Source: Callorhinus ursinus | Taxonomy: Eukaryota; Chordata; Mammalia; Carnivora; Otariidae | DNA length: 64,000 bases | Reading direction: 5' to 3' | Assembly: GCF_003265705.1 (NCBI RefSeq) | Contig: NW_020312827.1 | Span: 14,752,120 to 14,816,119, forward strand | Shown here: piece by piece, positions 23,313-33,511 of the stretch | How the letters are laid out: the number at the start of each line of letters is the position of its first letter | Position numbering within the stretch: position 1 is the stretch's first letter | Made by a program: the position numbers and the translations under genes | The notes under the pieces: model-generated | What the model was told of the DNA's origin: nothing | The model's database searches: none | The model's input: only the letters and a program-made list of their open reading frames with translations

Positions 23313-25067
23313 GTGACTGGACCTATAGTCAACCTGGCTTGTAGGTCATAGGTGGACAAGATTATTTTAAAGAAAAGCATGTTTCCTTCTCCCTCTGTTC
23401 CTGCAGGCCCCTCCAGTCAAAGCTTCAGCATCTGGGAGGCAAGCATCACACTATAACTCAATTGTGTACGCAAAAGAAGTATATTTTTTGTAACTGGTCT
23501 CTTCTTCCTTCTGAGTCTTCAACCTGCTGGGTAGCAGGGTACAAAAAACTATTCTGTTTGTGAATTAAAAATATCTCCACCTCTTCCTGCATAAACTGTC
23601 TAATTGGGTTAACTCAGCTCCTTTGGGGTAAACACTCAATTTTTCAGATATGTTTCACATATCCTAGCTCCTCCCACGATAGCTCTGGAGTAGAAGAGGC
23701 TTACAGGACCTTGTGATGGCAGGGATGAGGCAAGGTTAAACTGCTCACACAGCATTCTATACAAATTAGAAAAAAAAATGCACCTTCCTTAAGACACTTT
23801 CCTTCTTGTCACACTGATTTTATTTGAACACTTTGCTGCCAATGCTCTAAAGCTGCCATAATAAATGTACAAATCTACAATGTCTGGTTAAATGAATGGT
23901 GCTCCTTAGATGTAGGTTTCTTGTGCAGTGCTCAACCTGCAAAACTGTATGCTAATTTCTATTTTTGTACCACACTGATATGCCTCATAATGAATATGGG
24001 GTTTTCCCCAGAGGCTTGCAGCTGCCTGTAGGGAAAGCAGGTTACCAACATTGACTATTCTCCCCTACCCACTCTGGAAGTTCCTACTGCTCCTCAGATC
24101 ATGAGATTCAACATTTGTCTCCAATGTATTTATTTTAATTCTTCCTTGTCTCCTCGCCATAGTCCACTGGGGTCAGGAGGCCAGGCTTCTTTAATTTTTT
24201 TTGCATAACAAGAGCTGTGTTTGTATCCTGGGTCCTCGCTTCCCTTGGCTTCTTGAAGACTCCAAGTTTAAGTCACCCAGTCTGGTTCTTCATATGAAAT
24301 GTGAGCCCAAGGAGTTTTAAAAATTCTTTTCTTTCTCCATAATGTCTAGCTTTTGAGACTCTGCTCATTAGTGGCTCACAAATAATATTGACTTCTTTTT
24401 TCTAGCTAAAATTCACCCTTTTCCTGAAGCACGAAAACACATTGCTTCAGTGCATGGGCCCCTCAGGGCAGCGGTATTTACTATATTTGAAAACATATCA
24501 GGAAAGGTCTCACAAAAATTGAATCATTCTACCTTTCTCTTGCAGAACCTTATCAAAGCCTGTAAAAAGAAGCTCAAAAACTCCAATGTCTTGATTTATT
24601 TTATTTTTTTAGCGATTCCCTGATATGAGAGCCTTGGTAGGCATTTTCTGAGTCCCAGGTTGTAGCAAGAAACAGTTTAAACAATTATTTTGCTGCCGTT
24701 TACTAACAAGGGCTGCTAACTTCACTGGCTACATGAGTCCTCACTGCCCTCTCCAAACCTTCTCAGCCCTGCTTCTTCAACAATCTGACATCATCCTCTC
24801 TTCATGTTCCAAAATTTTGGGGTTTTAAAAAGGAAAAAAAACCTGACTCCGATTGATTTGAAGGACAAGGAGTCTTTTTGGTTCATGTAGCTGCAATGCG
24901 CAGAGACTCATCACATCATGGGACCCAGCTCCAGGGCTCTGTGATTCCTTGAATTCTTCTTTCCTCCATGTGACGGTTATTTCATAACCACAAGATGGCC
25001 ACTGAGATTCCATCACCTCATCCGCGGAGCATATCATCCAGAGCAAAAGCAAGAGCCTTAGTTCCAG
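23313..25067. other. Unassigned intergenic stretch
   Basis: No gene, RNA gene or confidently named repeat seen. Several pyrimidine runs occur, with no splice or coding structure that I can defend. Confidence 0.4.
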
Positions 25068-25145
25068 CATTACAAGCAGATTAGATCACGTGCCCACCAC
25101 TCAACCCATCATTGGTCCAGGGCATTGGGCTGCTTTGATTGGCTT
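25068..25145 (-). promoter_or_regulatory. Promoter-like CCAAT array with E-box
   Basis: Three ATTGG motifs (CCAAT on the minus strand) start at 25111, 25124 and 25138, spaced 13-14 bp, and a CACGTG E-box lies at 25088-25093. On the minus strand they precede an 81-codon open frame (25070 down to 24825) whose first residues, MLELRLLLLLWMICSADE, resemble a signal peptide. The sequence facts are direct; promoter function and any transcript are inference. A decayed LTR could give the same pattern. Confidence 0.3.
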
Positions 25146-25729
25146 AACTCAGGTGCACGCCGCACTCCGGAAGCCAACTACACGGATTTTGAAGGGAATG
25201 TCAATCAACCTGATGCACAGGCATCTGGGTCATTAGCCGGCTTCTACGCAGTCTTGTCAATGAGCCCTATCCCCCAGGATAGTCAGGGAGGCAGCAAAGA
25301 ACCAGTGAGGTGCAAAGGACCATGACGGCTTAGATAACGTCCCTGGTGATTGCTAGCGTCCTCTATTTTCTTAGCATCATGTAAACCTCCCTGATTCTGG
25401 TATAAACCTGGAAGAGGAGGGCAGTCCGGGAATGACGGGGATGGAATTTCCTATAGCTTGGCGGTGTCTGGGCTGGGAGTTAAAATTAAATAGACTTGAA
25501 GAAAAGGCAGCAATATTTTTTTTTAGCACTGAATCAGTGAACAGACTCATGCCATTGCAGAGTCTGCAATAAGATCAAGTCAATTTTTTAACATCTTACT
25601 AAAAATTTAGGGAATGAACATCCTAAAATTCCTTGAGTCAGGGATGATAGATGGAGATCAACATGACACTTCCTGTTTTTATCAATTTGAGATGAGTAAA
25701 ATGTCATTGATAATATCTGCTTCTGTTTT

Positions 25730-25922
25730 TTTTTTCAAAGACTAGATTTGTTTATTTGAGACACATAGAGAGAGAGGGAGTAAGAATGGGCGGTGGCAGG
25801 CAGAGGGAGAAGCAGGCTCCCCGCTGAACAGGGAGCCAGACGTGGGGCTCCATCCCAGGACCCTGGGATCATGACCTGAGCTGAAGGCAGACACTTGACC
25901 GACTGAGCCACCCAGGGGCCCC
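25730..25922 (-). mobile_element. Can-SINE, minus
   Basis: Full SINEC with a near-perfect 16-bp duplication, tatctgcttctgtttt (25714-25729) and tatctgtttctgtttt (25923-25938). Confidence 0.93.
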
Positions 25923-25938
25923 TATCTGTTTCTGTTTT

Positions 25939-27386
25939 AACAAATATAACAAATGTTAACTAAGGCTTTCTTGAAACTCTTTCTCCTTAAGCTTATTTTC
26001 CCATATAATCTTAAAAATTTTCAACCCCAAATATCATTGGGGTTGTTCCAAGGATTTCAGATACTCAACTCCAGGGTTAGGACAAAGGGTGAAATTGTAC
26101 CATTCTTGGTTCCCTCCATTAATTGATTTATTATTTACTCACTCAACAAACAATCCTGATCACCAGTGAGGTGATCTTCTTTTATTTAAACAGTCCAAGA
26201 TTAAACTAGCCTGAGTTTAAAGTGAGGACACGCTTTACAAGTAGTCCTTTTAGGGGTCAGAATAAGATCTGTAGACCAAGAAGGAGAGTCTCTGCCTCTC
26301 TCAGACCCTGCTTTGCTTTGGCAATCCTTTAATCCAGGGAAGATGGGGCAAATGCTACAATGCAATGGGTCTGCCTTTCCTGTAGTCCCTTTGAACACAG
26401 AAGTCACACTTTCCGTTCTCTGGTGAACTGCCAGGGACACACTGAAGGCATTGCCCTGAAGATTCACAACAGCATTCCTTAGCCTCAGCTACTGTCAATT
26501 CCATGAAAGGGTGAATGGCATGAGAGAGGATAGTGTTTAGTTACCAATATTTTTAAATCAATATTTTATCAGTGTTTTTAAAAACACTAATAGAACCTAA
26601 TAAATCTGGCATTCATGTGCAGCCTTCCAAAGGCTCATGGTACCCCTCTCTGGGGCATATCTGCAGAGGCACTTTTTAGTTCATTATTTTAATCCTTTGA
26701 TGTGATATAATTAACTGTGAAATGAAATCAGGGTTTCCAAGTTAATCCATTTGTAAGTAAGTGTCAATAGTCTTGGAGCCAAGACCAGAGATTTTACAAT
26801 AATTTTGAAAAGACTTCTTTTAGAAGGATGTTTATGAGTTCAATTACACATCCAACAAAGATCAATGAAATGCCGAGAGCTCATGTTAATATTTTTCATA
26901 GCACTGGCAAGTCAAATCATTGTCGAGCAAGATTTCTTGATTGTATTTGATTTGAAATTAATTGAGCACACATTTCCTAGATAACAAAATTTATATTTTT
27001 ATTCTCAAGCTTACACCGAACAATATAGAGACTTCCCTAGCTCATTTCTTTATTGGCTTGCTTTTTGAACACATAATTGCAACATCATTTGAGGAATCAT
27101 AACCTATTCCTAAATGTGTAAAAATCCACTGGTGTTTCATAAAGGACTTAAGAAAATTATAGGCAGAAGAAACAGATCACAGGCCCTTATAATGTTTAAT
27201 GATATGCAAATGCTGGTAAATTATGACCTCATTACTGTTCTTTGGGGGAGGAACAGATTCAAACAATTCAAAATAACAGATTCATTTTTAGTGCTGAGAT
27301 ACAACAATAATAAATTTGAAATTGAAAATCATACATACATTGAATTACATCTTGAATTTCATAGATAATAGTTTTATCACAGTAGA
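25939..27386. other. Unassigned intergenic stretch
   Basis: AT-rich DNA. 26105-26165 has a weak L2-end look. An 84-codon open frame at 27114-27368 has no recognisable domain. Confidence 0.4.
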
Positions 27387-27401
27387 CAAAATTGCAAACT
27401 T

Positions 27402-27600
27402 TTTTTTTTAAAAGATTTTATTTATTTATTTGACAGAGAGATCGAGAGAGAGCACAAGTAGGCAGCGAGGCAGGCAGAGGGAGAGGGAGAAACAGGCTCT
27501 CTGCTGAGCAGGGAGCCCGATGCGGGGCTCGATCCCAGGACCCTGGGATCATGACCTGAGCAGAAGGCAGACGCTTAACCGACTGAGCCACCCAAGTGCC
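27402..27600 (-). mobile_element. Can-SINE, minus
   Basis: Full SINEC. The 15-bp duplication with one mismatch is caaaattgcaaactt (27387-27401) and caaaatagcaaactt (27601-27615). Confidence 0.94.
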
Positions 27601-27809
27601 CAAAATAGCAAACTTCTGATAGCTCAAATATTTTGTTTCTACTTATGTGAAAGGCAGTGGGTATTTTCTTACATGGGTCAGATAAGCAAACAAGGATCAG
27701 TTATCCATGTTGTATCCACATCCTGCAGAAATTACACAGTTATGTTCTCTTCCATGTGGACTGACCAATTTGAGGTGCTGGAAAAAATGATACGAAAATG
27801 ATACATGGA

Positions 27810-27931
27810 CCCTGGGGACGTCGCACTGGCCTGGGAAGGCCCCGCACAGCCGCTTCTATTTTTCTTTTGCTCTTTGTACTTAAATAAACTTATTTTAAGG
27901 GGCAAAAAAAATAAAAAATAAAAAATAAAAT
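27810..27931 (+). pseudogene. Short processed retrocopy of an unidentified mRNA 3' end
   Basis: About 90 bp of non-SINE, CpG-bearing sequence (ggggacgtcgcactggcctg and following) carries a polyadenylation signal, aataaa, at 27883-27888, and ends in an A-rich tail (27903-27931). It is bracketed by a perfect 15-bp duplication, aaaatgatacatgga, at 27795-27809 and 27932-27946. This is the layout of an L1-mobilised, 5'-truncated cellular RNA. I do not recognise the parent gene and see no coding frame. Confidence 0.8.
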
Positions 27932-28145
27932 AAAATGATACATGGAGTTTAAGCCAAGTGAAATTACCTGATGACTACTGAGCTTTCCAGAAAGCAGAGA
28001 AACAAATGATGCGAACTGAATTTCACTTTCATTCCTAATTTATAGGGGTATTTCTTGTTTCTTGGATAGAAATCACATTACACTACTTCACTCTTTGGGA
28101 GTGGCGGTTAGCTGGGAAACTACAAGATTCTAAATAGAACATGAT

Positions 28146-28158
28146 CGACATCTAGTGG
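28146..28158 (-). promoter_or_regulatory. CTCF-like motif
   Basis: The minus strand reads CCACTAGATGTCG, which fits the CTCF core CCASYAGRKGGCR at all but one position (T for G). Binding is not shown by sequence alone. Confidence 0.3.
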
Positions 28159-28994
28159 CCACAGGCAAGGCCTCTGTGTGATTTTTCTTGGCCAGGGACG
28201 GATGATGTCGCAAAAAAAGGATCTTCGGAGAAGGAAGCTGAATTCTTGAATGGCTTTCTTCTCCCTCACCCAAGGTTGACCCAATTTTGCCATTGCTTAT
28301 TCCTGCAAACAAGGGGCATTCAGCTAATGCAACTAAATAACATGAACTTAATCACTTTGTGCTCCATCTTTAAGCTGTACGAAATGCCAAAGAATAAAAG
28401 AAATGAATGGTCAACCTTTTTTTTTTTTTAAGTTGAATCCAATCAGGTGTTTATATTATGAACAAAGAACAACAGAGGACATTCTTCATTTCCTTTAAAT
28501 TAACCTCCTGTTTTTCTCCCCCATAATTGTCTGCCCAGAAGATGTAAATAAAACAACCAAGTCAGAATTGGATTTTTCCAGAATATTATTTTCCAGAATA
28601 GTCCTTAGTAGCCACTTCTGGCTGAAGGAAAGAGAAAGGAGGTAGGGATAGGCAGGGAGGATCTCAACAATGTCCCCCCGACTGCTGATCTAGTAAACAA
28701 CAAAATGAAAACACCCACAAGGTGCAAGTAGGTAATATGTGTTCTCCTAGTTGGTATTAGGCATCTTATGCAACAGTACAAACATGTGCTAAAAGATCCC
28801 AGGAATTTTTGTTGGTTTGTTTTTGTGATATGGAGCAGGTTGTTTGTGTCGGTGAACATGCGTTATTTGTGTATGGGTGTGTCTGTTGGAGGAACAGCCT
28901 ACCGATTCATGGCAGGGTCACCCGATGGATTTAGACAAAGAAGTCTATTATCACAAAGGCCTTGTTGGGTCAGGGTGTTAACAGTAGCTGTTGT

Positions 28995-29008
28995 GTTCCC
29001 ATAGCAAC
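28995..29008 (+). promoter_or_regulatory. RFX X-box-like motif
   Basis: gttcccatagcaac is an imperfect inverted repeat matching the X-box GTTRCC-AT-RGYAAC with one mismatch. RFX factors bind such sites in cilia and MHC class II genes. No gene is adjacent, so function is open. Confidence 0.3.
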
Positions 29009-29537
29009 CTGGGGATGGGTTTAGCCAGGAAAGAACAGAGGCCCCATGCATAAATGACAGAATGATGACAGTGGTGGCTGGACTAAAGGAAGCCCAGGGC
29101 GAGATAAAAGTGTTGGAAAAAGAAATACTTACATGCCATGCACCACAGATTCTATTTTAGAATTGGTACTGCATAATTCAAAATAAGTAAGTCAAGTTCA
29201 CAAGGTCAACAGAGGCAGTTGGTAAATAATTGTTTATTTGATCCTAACATTAAAGAATGGAAACATAATTCTCTTGGGGAGAATTTATGGCTTAAATTGA
29301 AAAGAGAAAATGGAATAAATGAGGTTGAGGAAGCTGATTTGCTCGGGTTGCCCCTACAGAGATGAGGCTGTATCATTTGATCTAAACGAGGTGGTTATTT
29401 TTGATGTGTTTTCACTTCTCCTTCACTCACAAACCTTCTTCAGATGAGGTAGGAAAAATGGAGGTTTTAAAAACCTGTGCTCAGTTTCCTCACTGGCCTA
29501 TCTAAGATGTCTAACTGAGTTCATTAGATTAAAAAAT

Positions 29538-29750
29538 AGGGGCGCATGGGTGGCACAGTCAGTTTAGCGTCTGAATCTTGATTTTGGCTCAGGTCATAAC
29601 CTCAAGGTCATGAGATCGAGCCCCATGTTGGGCTCCCGGTTCAGCGGAGAGTCTGTTTGAGATTCTCTCTCTCTCTCTCTGCCCCTCCCCCACTCCCTGC
29701 ACATATGCTCCTTCCTCTCGCTCTAAAATAAATAAATAAATAAATAAATC
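29538..29750 (+). mobile_element. Can-SINE, plus (older variant)
   Basis: Head aggggcgcatgggtggcac, the variant body cttgattttggctcaggtcat, a CT-repeat middle and an (AAAT)n tail. It resembles the copy at 47902. I found no convincing target site duplication. Confidence 0.88.
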
Positions 29751-32454
29751 TGAATAAGGAAATTAAAAGTCAGAAATTTAAACAAATTAAAAATGGGTGT
29801 CCACCCCTCTATTCATGGTGATGTCCACAGTGTGTATCTCCTCAACCTTGTGAACTCCCTGGAACAGGCACTGTTGAGAATGTGCCACAGAGCCAGAGAA
29901 AATGGAGGCCCTTAAGTTACCTTAAGGGATGTGTTTAGCCCCCTGGAAAAGTAACCCCAGCAGTGGTGTGCTGGGGCCAGCTCCTGTCAGCTCACGTTGC
30001 CACATTCCTACCCCAGTGCCCTGGGGACTTCTCTATCTCTTGGGTAGCTGCCCACTAATCCTGATAAAGATCAGAATAACTAATAATGAACATCTAGAAA
30101 TCTCATCACCTTCTACAAAATGGTTTTCGCACCTACTTGTTAAAAGCAAGTGTTACGCTTGCCCCTGCAGTGTATGGAAACTGAGCCTTAGGGAGAACAC
30201 AAAAGTTCTTTAAGGTCAAACAGTGGGTGGTCAGTGGTGTTCCAGTCTGGGTCTTCGGCCAACAAGTCCCAGGTGATAATAGCTGTAGGGTCTTTCTCCT
30301 TCCAGACATACTTACATGTTAGTGGAGGACTGTAATTAGGAACTGGAAAAGCTTTTCAAAACTGAAGGATTAACTTTCCAATGTTGGGACTGTAGAAAAT
30401 TTTAGATCATATCTAGAGTGCTTTGCCCTGAAATCAGGACAGCATCCTGCCACCGTGGGTTCTCTGAGACTGGCCCTGCTCAGACAGGATGGATAGGCTG
30501 CTTGAAGGTTTTGGCGGCCTGGTTCATTTTTAACCTATCCTACAACATTCTAAATCAGTGATCCTGTTGTTAATCATTAGGTAGGACATTCTTATTAAGG
30601 GTGCCATGAATTTGTATTTGCTCCATCTCTTTATATAACCAACTGAGGCAAAGTCTTAACCAGGTCTCTGTAACAGATGAGCTTAGTTACTATCCATATG
30701 ATTTATTATATTTCCAGAGGCTTTCACTAATAAAACAACTCTCCTTCCCCCCTTATCCTGATCTAAGTCCAATGACTCTCCTGAACAATTCTTCATGCAT
30801 GTAAACCTTTTGCATCCCTAAAGAAAGAAAGGGTAGAGATGTTAAAAACAAATAACAAAAAAATAAACATAAAGGAGGAAAAGCAACTCTGGAGGGAAAT
30901 CAGGATTTTGGGGTTCAATCCTGGCTCTGCTTCCAACTAACTGTATGATCTTGGACAAGACATTTAATCAGCATCTAGGTTTTCAGATGTGGGCAAAATT
31001 GTGTTTGGATCTCTTAGTTTTACAAGTATTCAACTTACAGCCTGCCAAAAATTTATCAATAATTAATCAAACAGCCTAAACTGTTTTGATTACTCTTCAT
31101 TTTAATGGTGTATCTTTAGCTTTTAAGCATATGTGAATGTATCTCAGTGTGACCAGACAGAATCTATTAATTCTCCAGAAACTTTATGATCAGAAAAATA
31201 CAAAGAACAGAGAATACACAAGTGACCTCAAAGCAAGGTGGTTTTCTCTTGTGTACCTAAACCATCACAGAAAACCTTAATAGAAAATGTAGTCAGTTTG
31301 TGTACTCACTGATTTCATTATTGAAAAGATACAGTCTTTCTTGTTCCCAGGATGTTTGTTTTCTAATGTGAAGGCACAACATGGTACCAAGACATTTGCT
31401 ATCAGATCATTTTGCAGGGAGGGGAAGTAGAAGGAACAGATAGGAAACAGACAGGAAAGAGAAAGGAGAGGAGTAGTGTATGATAAAAAAAAAAATCCTT
31501 AAAAATCTGGAAAAATACTCTGGTTCATAAAAATGTTTACTTAATGAATGCCTGCTTAAAACTAGGCAGAGTAATTTCCACAATGAAAAAATATAAACAT
31601 GAAAGAATATATTATATCAAGAGTCTCTAAATATTCTAAGTCCAAAAAGAAGTCCCCGACTGTAAGATTTAATGGAATAAGTTGTCTATAATATGTCTTT
31701 TTGTCTAGACATTAAACTTCTGGTAATTTCAGCTATGTTGTGCTCAACTGTAATTTAAAAAAAAATTATGATTTTAAAGAAACTAAAGGTCTCTGAGCAG
31801 CTGAAAGAGCGTTCATGTAGCTCATAGCTTTATATCATGGAAGAGGCCTTCAGACTCCTATTTACTTTTTCTTTATAAAAAGTCTTATCAGGTTTCCAAA
31901 CTGATGTAAGCTTCATAAGACTTCATGAGACCATTTCTTCTGAAACCCTAGTACTTAACACAAAGCTTAGTACATAGAGGGGGCTCAATAAATATTTGTT
32001 ACCTAATGAGAAGATTAGAAGCAGTATGTAGTAGTTGAGGTTGTCGGAGACAGATACACACAATTGAGAAAAGTGACAGTTGGTGGTCTGAAATCCATGG
32101 AAGAGTGACAAAAATCATGAAAACCAGACACAAAGCTCACTGATTCAAGGACACAGAGTTCCATACATCTACTAACCTCTAAAAGGTTATAGCATGGATA
32201 AAAAAAAACACCAAACAAAAGAAATCATTTGCCATCGATAATAATGATCTAGAGTCATTAGGATAATATCAAATTTTGTTTGATATTCAATTTAATAAAA
32301 CTCAGGGAACCATACAGTACACTTCTAAAAGATTTTCACTGAAGAGGATTAAAATATTCAATTGGAACACTTCGTCTCCTCCTATGCTTGATTTCCTCTT
32401 CTAAATGTAATCTTGATGATATGATACTGTGTACCTTAAAAAAATTCTTTGCTT
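29751..32454. other. DNA downstream of GPR65 with MIR and L2 relics
   Basis: MIR traces occur at 30165-30262 (minus; aaactgagccttaggg) and 30880-31010 (plus; tggggttcaatcctggctctgcttcc, gatcttggacaagac). An L2 3' end lies at 31880-32005 (plus; cacaaagcttagtacatagagggggctcaataaat). The GPR65 3' UTR must start at 32454 and run leftward; minus-strand ATTAAA hexamers at 32291-32296 and 31665-31670 are possible poly(A) signals, but I cannot choose one. Confidence 0.5.
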
Positions 32455-33480
32455 CTATTCCAGGATTTCTAATTCCACAGTGTCTCTGGTAGACATAGAA
32501 AGTATGCTTCTTCTTTGTCCTTTTGCGTTATTAAGCTTCTCAGTACAGAATTTTAATATATTCCACATATCAGATCTTCCTGTTTCAGTGACAAAACAGT
32601 ACAGAATTGGATCTGCAACACAATTTAAACTTGTTAATGCAACCGTGATTCTATACATTTTATAAGTCTGCTTCCCAGACTTATGGTCTTTAAAGATAAG
32701 TTCACTGAAGTTCACATCATGCTCTAAGATGCTGCGAATCAGCAGCATCACATGAAAGGGAGTAAAACACAAGACAAAAGTCAATGTGATGCTAACAAGG
32801 AGTTTTATGATTCTCTTCTTTTCGCTGTTTTCCGTGGCTTGATTATGCTGCACGGCTTGGTAGACCTTCTGGTTGCAAATCATGATAATGACCAGTGGTA
32901 CTGCATACCCCGTACATGTCCTAAAGAAGTTGAAATGGATTTGCCACTTCTCCAGGGGGTACTTGTCGTAGCATAAAGTAAAATTAGACTTCTTGGCATC
33001 ACAATATTCTATAGTTGTTTCATCTTCCCACAGGATAATACCATTGAACATGGTTTCCAATACCCAGATGGCGAGGCTGACCATGAAGGCAAATCTTCTT
33101 GTCCTTAAAAAAGAAAACCTCAAAGGGTGGACCACAGCTAAGTACCGATCGATGGCGATGCAGGTGAGGAAGGCCGTGCTGCTGTAAAAGTTCATGTACA
33201 TGAAGAATGCACTCCCCTTGCACAAGGCAGGAGAGAAGGTCCAGTTGTCATTATTCCAAGTGTAATCAATCCATAGAGGGAGAGTTAATGTGTAGAGCAG
33301 ATCTGAGAGTGATAAACTGAAGAGGTAAATTCCTAGCTCATTCCCCTTCTTTGCTTGCAGAAAAGACACACATAGAGATCCGATGTTGGCTGGGACACTG
33401 GCTATGACCACAAAGATGTAAACAATCGGAAATAAATAGTGATCCAGGTCGTGCTGTTCTTCAATACATGTGCTGTTCAT
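32455..33480 (-). CDS. GPR65: GPR65 (TDAG8), proton-sensing G-protein-coupled receptor
   Basis: Encodes an intact 341-residue class A receptor of the plasma membrane that senses extracellular acidity and signals mainly through Gs/cAMP in lymphoid and myeloid cells (known for the family). Visible: seven hydrophobic segments (about 17-40, 50-71, 87-110, 131-152, 186-206, 225-248, 275-297); DRY at 111-113; Cys87 pairing with a loop-2 cysteine (160 or 170); DPILY at 290-294 in place of NPxxY, usual in this subgroup; Cys312 as a possible palmitoylation site. His10, His14 and His243, implicated in proton sensing, are present, as is Ile231, the site of the human I231L variant. N-glycosylation sequons: Asn2, Asn79, Asn166 and Asn257. 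The human protein has 337 residues; the four extra lie in extracellular loop 3 (about 259-264). ATG at 33480 gives the canonical MNSTCIEE start and TAG is at 32455. The coding region is unbroken, as expected for this single-coding-exon gene. Confidence 0.97.
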   Translation of the reverse strand: MNSTCIEEQHDLDHYLFPIVYIFVVIASVPANIGSLCVSFLQAKKGNELGIYLFSLSLSDLLYTLTLPLWIDYTWNNDNWTFSPALCKGSAFFMYMNFYSSTAFLTCIAIDRYLAVVHPLRFSFLRTRRFAFMVSLAIWVLETMFNGIILWEDETTIEYCDAKKSNFTLCYDKYPLEKWQIHFNFFRTCTGYAVPLVIIMICNQKVYQAVQHNQATENSEKKRIIKLLVSITLTFVLCFTPFHVMLLIRSILEHDVNFSELIFKDHKSGKQTYKMYRITVALTSLNCVADPILYCFVTETGRSDMWNILKFCTEKLNNAKGQRRSILSMSTRDTVELEILE

Positions 33481-33500
33481 TTTCTCGTATGAAGGTGCGA

Positions 33501-33506
33501 CTACAT
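33501..33506 (-). promoter_or_regulatory. Minimal start-stop uORF ahead of GPR65
   Basis: On the minus strand ATG is followed at once by TAG, 20 nt before the GPR65 start codon, with A at position -3. If this lies in the mature leader it could stall scanning ribosomes. A pyrimidine-rich stretch ending in CTGAG just upstream could be the splice acceptor (exon from about 33511), which would retain the element. Its presence in the mRNA is inferred. Confidence 0.4.
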
Positions 33507-33511
33507 TTGTT

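Larger units (their letters stand above)
27947..29537. other. Unassigned stretch with isolated motif matches
   Basis: No gene. Contains the CTCF-like (28146-28158) and RFX-like (28995-29008) motifs and a poly(T) run at 28419-28430. Open frames on both strands have no domain features. Confidence 0.4.
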
